55,149 nucleotides of DNA, from NCBI GenBank assembly GCA_012800355.1, contig JAAZJL010000090.1, positions 1-55,149 on the forward strand, read 5' to 3'. The notes under the pieces are model-generated. The model worked only from the letters and a program-made list of their open reading frames with translations. It was not told the DNA's origin and did no database searches. The position numbers and the translations under genes are program-made. This DNA is from Erysipelotrichia bacterium (GTDB lineage: Bacteria; Bacillota_I; Bacilli_A; Erysipelotrichales; Erysipelotrichaceae). Shown here piece by piece: positions 52,466 through 55,149 of the stretch (its first letter is position 1; every line of letters starts with the position of its first letter).

Positions 52466-53573
52466 GAAAACTAAAAACTGGGTTGTTACATTAAGGTATA
52501 CTGATGCAACAGGAAAAGAAAGACGTAGAGCAAAAAGAGGTTTTAGAACTAAGAAAGAAGCACAGGAATGGGAGATCGATTTTCTTGCAAATATTAATAA
52601 AGAAAATAATGACACAAATCTGGACATTACCTTCGATGAGTTCTATGAAACATACATGAATGATATTTCTAATAGACTTCGTTTCACAACAATACGGGGA
52701 AAAAGAACGCTTTATGAAACGTATCTCAAACCCTACTTTGGAAACTTATTAATGACTAGGATATCAGCCTCAAACATTATAAGATGGCAAAATGAAATTC
52801 TGGGAAAAAATCTCAAACCTACTTATGTTAGAACCATCAATAATCAGCTCAACGCTGTATTCAATCATGCTAACAGATACTACGGATTAAAAGATATACC
52901 AACTAAGGTGGTTTCTCCCATTGGAAAAAAATCCGCTGAAGCAATGGAGTTCTGGACAAAAGAAGAGTTCGATCGGTTCATTGCAGTTATAGATGATGAT
53001 AGTACACGACTTATTTTCTACACTTTATTCTATACTGGAATAAGAGTTGGAGAGCTGATGGGAATAAAACTTAAAAACATTAACTTTGATAGAGGTCATA
53101 TCGAAATTAGATCTACTGCAATATATGAAAAAGGAGAGTATATTTTTTCTAAACCCAAAACTCCTAAGGCTGAAAGAATCGTTACAATTCCAAATTTCTT
53201 AACTCAAATGATTTCTAATTATGTAGATAGCTTTTACTTTATTGATATGAATGAACAAATTTTTCCCACAACAAAAAATCGCCTGTACAAAGATATGAAA
53301 AAATATTGTAAAATTGCAAATGTGAAACGCATTCGTATACATGATTTAAGACACTCACATGCTTCCCTACTAATTGAACAAGGCATTCAACCCAACATTG
53401 TTCAAGAACGATTGGGTCATGAGAAAATCGAGACTACTTTAACAACTTACTCTCACCTTTATCCCAATAAACAATATCACTTAGCCGATTTCTTAAATCA
53501 AATTGCAAATGATACAGACGTAACCATCACCGAAACATCCCATAACCCATTGTTAATCTCAACCACGAAATAG
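52446..53573 (+). CDS. int: Tyrosine recombinase, ICE integrase
   Basis: A 375-aa integrase with three parts: an N-terminal AP2-like arm-binding domain (SVYKDKKTKNWVVTLRY), a SAM-like core-binding domain (about 65-165), and the catalytic domain with Arg in TGIRVGEL (about 200), HDLRHSHAS (about 299), LGHEK (about 324) and the nucleophile Tyr in TTYSHLYP (about 335). All catalytic residues are present. It recombines the core at the guaA end; the paired TTGACATCA repeats are likely arm sites for its N-terminal domain. Confidence 0.95.
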   Translation: MSVYKDKKTKNWVVTLRYTDATGKERRRAKRGFRTKKEAQEWEIDFLANINKENNDTNLDITFDEFYETYMNDISNRLRFTTIRGKRTLYETYLKPYFGNLLMTRISASNIIRWQNEILGKNLKPTYVRTINNQLNAVFNHANRYYGLKDIPTKVVSPIGKKSAEAMEFWTKEEFDRFIAVIDDDSTRLIFYTLFYTGIRVGELMGIKLKNINFDRGHIEIRSTAIYEKGEYIFSKPKTPKAERIVTIPNFLTQMISNYVDSFYFIDMNEQIFPTTKNRLYKDMKKYCKIANVKRIRIHDLRHSHASLLIEQGIQPNIVQERLGHEKIETTLTTYSHLYPNKQYHLADFLNQIANDTDVTITETSHNPLLISTTK

Positions 53574-53575
53574 CA

Positions 53576-53722
53576 TTATGATTTTTTCTTGTTAGATTTC
53601 TGTTTAAAGTAATTATCAACATAACCCTGAACAAAAATCTGTAAAAGGTAACATGCTTGATCATGTGTCAATCCAGTTAATCTAAGTTCATCAACTAAAA
53701 GCAGCAAATCATTTCCATCCAT
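53576..53722 (-). CDS. Small protein, 48 aa, convergent with the integrase
   Basis: A minus-strand ORF with an AGGAGG RBS 8 bases before its ATG at 53722. It reads acidic N-terminal then helical (LLLLVDELRLTGLTHDQACY) and a basic tail (KQKSNKKKS). Its stop lies 2 bases from the integrase stop. The good RBS and compact packing support it; function unknown. Confidence 0.6.
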   Translation of the reverse strand: MDGNDLLLLVDELRLTGLTHDQACYLLQIFVQGYVDNYFKQKSNKKKS

Positions 53723-53799
53723 AAACTCGCCTCCTAATATTAGATAGATGGTGAGTTTTGATTTCCCTAAAAATTAAAGAAAATCTTGGTTTTCTTACT

Positions 53800-53825
53800 T
53801 TTTGACATCATTATGACATCACTAG
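53800..53825. repeat. Paired TTGACATCA repeat, copy 3
   Basis: TTTTGACATCATTATGACAT with further TCAC matches the ICE-end repeats except for a few bases between and after the half-sites. It lies between the integrase and the nuclease-like gene, about 1.1 kb inside the right end. Confidence 0.7.
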
Positions 53826-54008
53826 AATATTTTTCATCAAAAAATAAGCAAAGAAATTTTGAAAGACTTACTATTCAGACGATTTCTTTATTGTTATATA
53901 AATCAAGAGCAACTATTCCCATCGAACAGTATTTTTCAGTTTCGGCATATATTAATAATAGTATCAAAATGCTATAATGAAGTTAATATATGATGTCTGG
54001 AGGCTATT

Positions 54009-54902
54009 ATGATTATTAGAAACAATAAAAAGCTCAAACGTGTTGGTTTTAAAAATGAAAGGGAACTTCAAAACTTTTTTGAAGAAAACTTAAATGAAAT
54101 ACTAAATATCGATTTTGTAAGTTCCGAATTTTCTGTTGATAAATACAGAATTGATACTGTTGGTTATGAGCCAGATAAAAATGCTTTTAGGATTATTGAG
54201 TACAAAAATGTTAAAAACAATAGTCTAGTTGATCAAGGATATGCTTACTTAAATTTACTACATACTAGAAAAGCAGATTTCGTTTTGAACTATAATGAAG
54301 TTACTGGGGATAATCTTCGTATTTCTGAAGTGGATTGGACTCAATCCCGAATCATTTTTGTCTCGACTCACTTTTCAAATTATCAAATCGATGCTACCTC
54401 TTTTAAAAATATGCCCTTTGATTTATGGGAAGTAGAGAAGTTTGAAGATGAAATAATAAGTATTGAGAATAAATCAAAACGAACAAACATCGCTGTTGAC
54501 GATTTTGTGAGTGATTCGGCAAAAGAAACTCTCAAAGAAATTATTGTATATGATGAGGCTTATCATTTAAATAATAAGCCAGAAGAAATTCAGGACATTT
54601 ATAACGTAATTAAATCTAGAATCCTTGAGCTTGGTGAAGGTGAAATAGACATTGATCCAAGAAAACTATATATAGCATTTAAAGGGTCGACGAATATTGT
54701 AGACATTGAGGTACAACAAAAACAATTAAAAATTCATTTGAACATGAAAAAAGGTACTTTAAATGATCCAGAGAACTTAACAATAGACCAGTCTAACATC
54801 GGTCGTTGGGGAAATGGAGATTATCGTATCGATTTGAATAATTTAGAAAACATTGAGTACATCATGTACCTATTTAAGCAATCATATGAAGTTAATCGAT
54901 AA
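54009..54902 (+). CDS. PD-(D/E)XK nuclease-like protein with a C-terminal DUF5655-like domain
   Basis: A 297-aa protein. Residues about 15-150 look like a PD-(D/E)XK fold: ERELQNFFEENLNEIL, then YRIDTVGYE (Asp49) and IIEYKN (Glu64, Lys66). Residues about 190-295 fit DUF5655 (IDPRKLYIAFKG, GRWGNGDYRIDLN), a domain found at the end of NucS-like and restriction-type proteins. It stands alone between the integrase and the right attachment site, a usual place for cargo. A DNA-defence or DNA-repair role is likely but inferred. TGGAGG lies 6 bases upstream. Confidence 0.75.
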   Translation: MIIRNNKKLKRVGFKNERELQNFFEENLNEILNIDFVSSEFSVDKYRIDTVGYEPDKNAFRIIEYKNVKNNSLVDQGYAYLNLLHTRKADFVLNYNEVTGDNLRISEVDWTQSRIIFVSTHFSNYQIDATSFKNMPFDLWEVEKFEDEIISIENKSKRTNIAVDDFVSDSAKETLKEIIVYDEAYHLNNKPEEIQDIYNVIKSRILELGEGEIDIDPRKLYIAFKGSTNIVDIEVQQKQLKIHLNMKKGTLNDPENLTIDQSNIGRWGNGDYRIDLNNLENIEYIMYLFKQSYEVNR

Positions 54903-54914
54903 ATTGATTTAATT

Positions 54915-54940
54915 TTTTGACATCAGTTTGACATCACTTG
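54915..54940. repeat. Paired TTGACATCA repeat, copy 4 (right ICE end)
   Basis: Exact 26-base copy of the repeat at 24118-24143, in the same orientation. It ends 85 bases inside attR. Confidence 0.75.
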
Positions 54941-54976
54941 GCATTTATTCCCACCATTCCCAAAGAAAACATTTAA

Positions 54977-55001
54977 AAAATCCACTGTTTAGTGGACTTT
55001 T
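54977..55001. terminator. Hairpin between the nuclease-like gene and guaA
   Basis: AAAATCCACT pairs with AGTGGACTTTT with one bulged base, and A and T runs stand on both sides. It can end the convergent transcripts of guaA and the nuclease-like gene. It lies on the ICE side of the core, so the ICE seems to supply guaA with a new terminator. Confidence 0.7.
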
Positions 55002-55025
55002 GTGTTTTGATATAGCCAAATGGTT

Positions 55026-55038
55026 ACTACTCCCACTC
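55026..55038. other. Right attachment site (attR) overlapping the guaA stop codon
   Basis: ACTACTCCCACTC covers the TAG and the last Trp-Glu codons of guaA on the minus strand. It is identical to the outermost copy at 21548 and one base different in its shared part from attL at 24025. Integration rebuilds the guaA end. Confidence 0.78.
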
Positions 55039-55149
55039 TATCGTCGCAATTGGTTTTGGACTTAAATCATACAGTACTCTACAAACACCATCTACTTCTG
55101 ATAGGATTCTATCAGTTATGTGTTTTAACACTTTATAATCAATCTCTGG
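55027..55149 (-). CDS. guaA: GMP synthase (glutamine-hydrolysing), C-terminal 40 codons only
   Basis: The minus strand reads [16 protein letters not shown], then [15 protein letters not shown] and ends IATIEWE-stop, the well-known GuaA C-terminus (consensus KPPATIEWE). GuaA converts XMP to GMP with ATP and glutamine. The rest of the gene lies beyond the right edge of the window. Its 3' end is the integration target of the ICE and the reading frame is kept intact. Confidence 0.93.
   Translation of the reverse strand, partial: PEIDYKVLKHITDRILSEVDGVCRVLYDLSPKPIATIEWE

Larger units (their letters stand above)
24025..55038. mobile_element. Integrative and conjugative element of about 31 kb inserted at the 3' end of guaA
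   Basis: Between att copies at 24025 and 55026 lie all parts expected of a self-transmissible element: integrase and excisionase next to the right end, relaxase (MobP3 type), accessory RHH protein, VirD4 coupling protein, VirB4 ATPase, VirB2/3/6-like membrane proteins and a wall hydrolase. Cargo is a LlaJI-type restriction-modification operon, a Dam-type methylase, an LPKTG adhesin and a nuclease-like protein. No broken transfer gene was seen, so it may be active. The 3' end of guaA is a known integration hotspot. Confidence 0.88.

Noticed and set aside
53786-53977. A 63-codon plus-strand ORF between integrase and nuclease-like gene
   Set aside because: It runs through the repeat pair, has no RBS and no recognisable sequence.

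Overview
The window is AT-rich DNA of a low-GC Gram-positive bacterium (Bacillota). The signs are sortase-anchored surface proteins with LPxTG-type tails, AGGAGG-type ribosome binding sites, and oxygen-independent metabolism (class III ribonucleotide reductase, a BaiCD-like flavin/Fe-S reductase). A host-associated anaerobe, perhaps of the Erysipelotrichia, fits. That placement is inference.

1-18.2 kb is chromosomal: anaerobic ribonucleotide reductase nrdD (5' end cut by the window) with its activase nrdG; an rtcB RNA ligase; a short-chain dehydrogenase divergent from an old-yellow-enzyme-type reductase; two large surface proteins with calcium-binding TSP3 motifs (one 1951 aa with an LPFTG anchor, the other cut from its anchor by one in-frame stop codon); and a DUF6132-ccdA-tlpA redox operon.

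18.2-24.0 kb is a graveyard and island boundary. It holds an AEC transporter pseudogene, a 198-aa unknown gene, two decayed IS256-family copies, a nuclease-SIR2 fusion of defence type, a truncated epimerase-like gene, and what is left of an older element (two small genes, an autoregulated promoter, and a gene start cut by the IS).

24.03-55.04 kb is an apparently complete integrative and conjugative element (ICE) of about 31 kb. It sits at the extreme 3' end of guaA (GMP synthase), whose last 40 codons close the window on the minus strand. Three copies of a TCCCACTC-containing core, each restoring a ...EWE-stop reading, lie at 21.55, 24.03 and 55.03 kb. Four copies of a paired TTGACATCA repeat flank them. 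The layout implies two elements accreted in tandem in guaA, the distal one mostly deleted.

Inside the ICE, from left: small membrane peptides; a winged-helix regulator divergent from a G5 lipoprotein; a long rightward transfer operon opening with a thioester/SpaA/LPKTG adhesin preceded by two overlapping mini-ORFs; a Dam-type methylase and AbrB-like protein; VirB2-, VirB6-, VirB3- and VirB4-like channel proteins; an M23 hydrolase; and DUF4314/DUF3846 and DUF6103 proteins. A leftward LlaJI-type restriction-modification operon (two C5-methyltransferases, McrB-like motor, McrC-like nuclease) interrupts it. Then come an RHH protein, MobP3-type relaxase, Toprim protein, VirD4 coupling protein, HTH protein, a sigma-like regulator with a sequestered ribosome binding site, a structured non-coding stretch, an XRE regulator, excisionase and tyrosine integrase. 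A PD-(D/E)XK/DUF5655-like protein sits between the integrase and the right attachment site.

Together the ICE genes cover excision, DNA processing, mating-pair formation, adhesion to a partner or host, and protection from foreign DNA.
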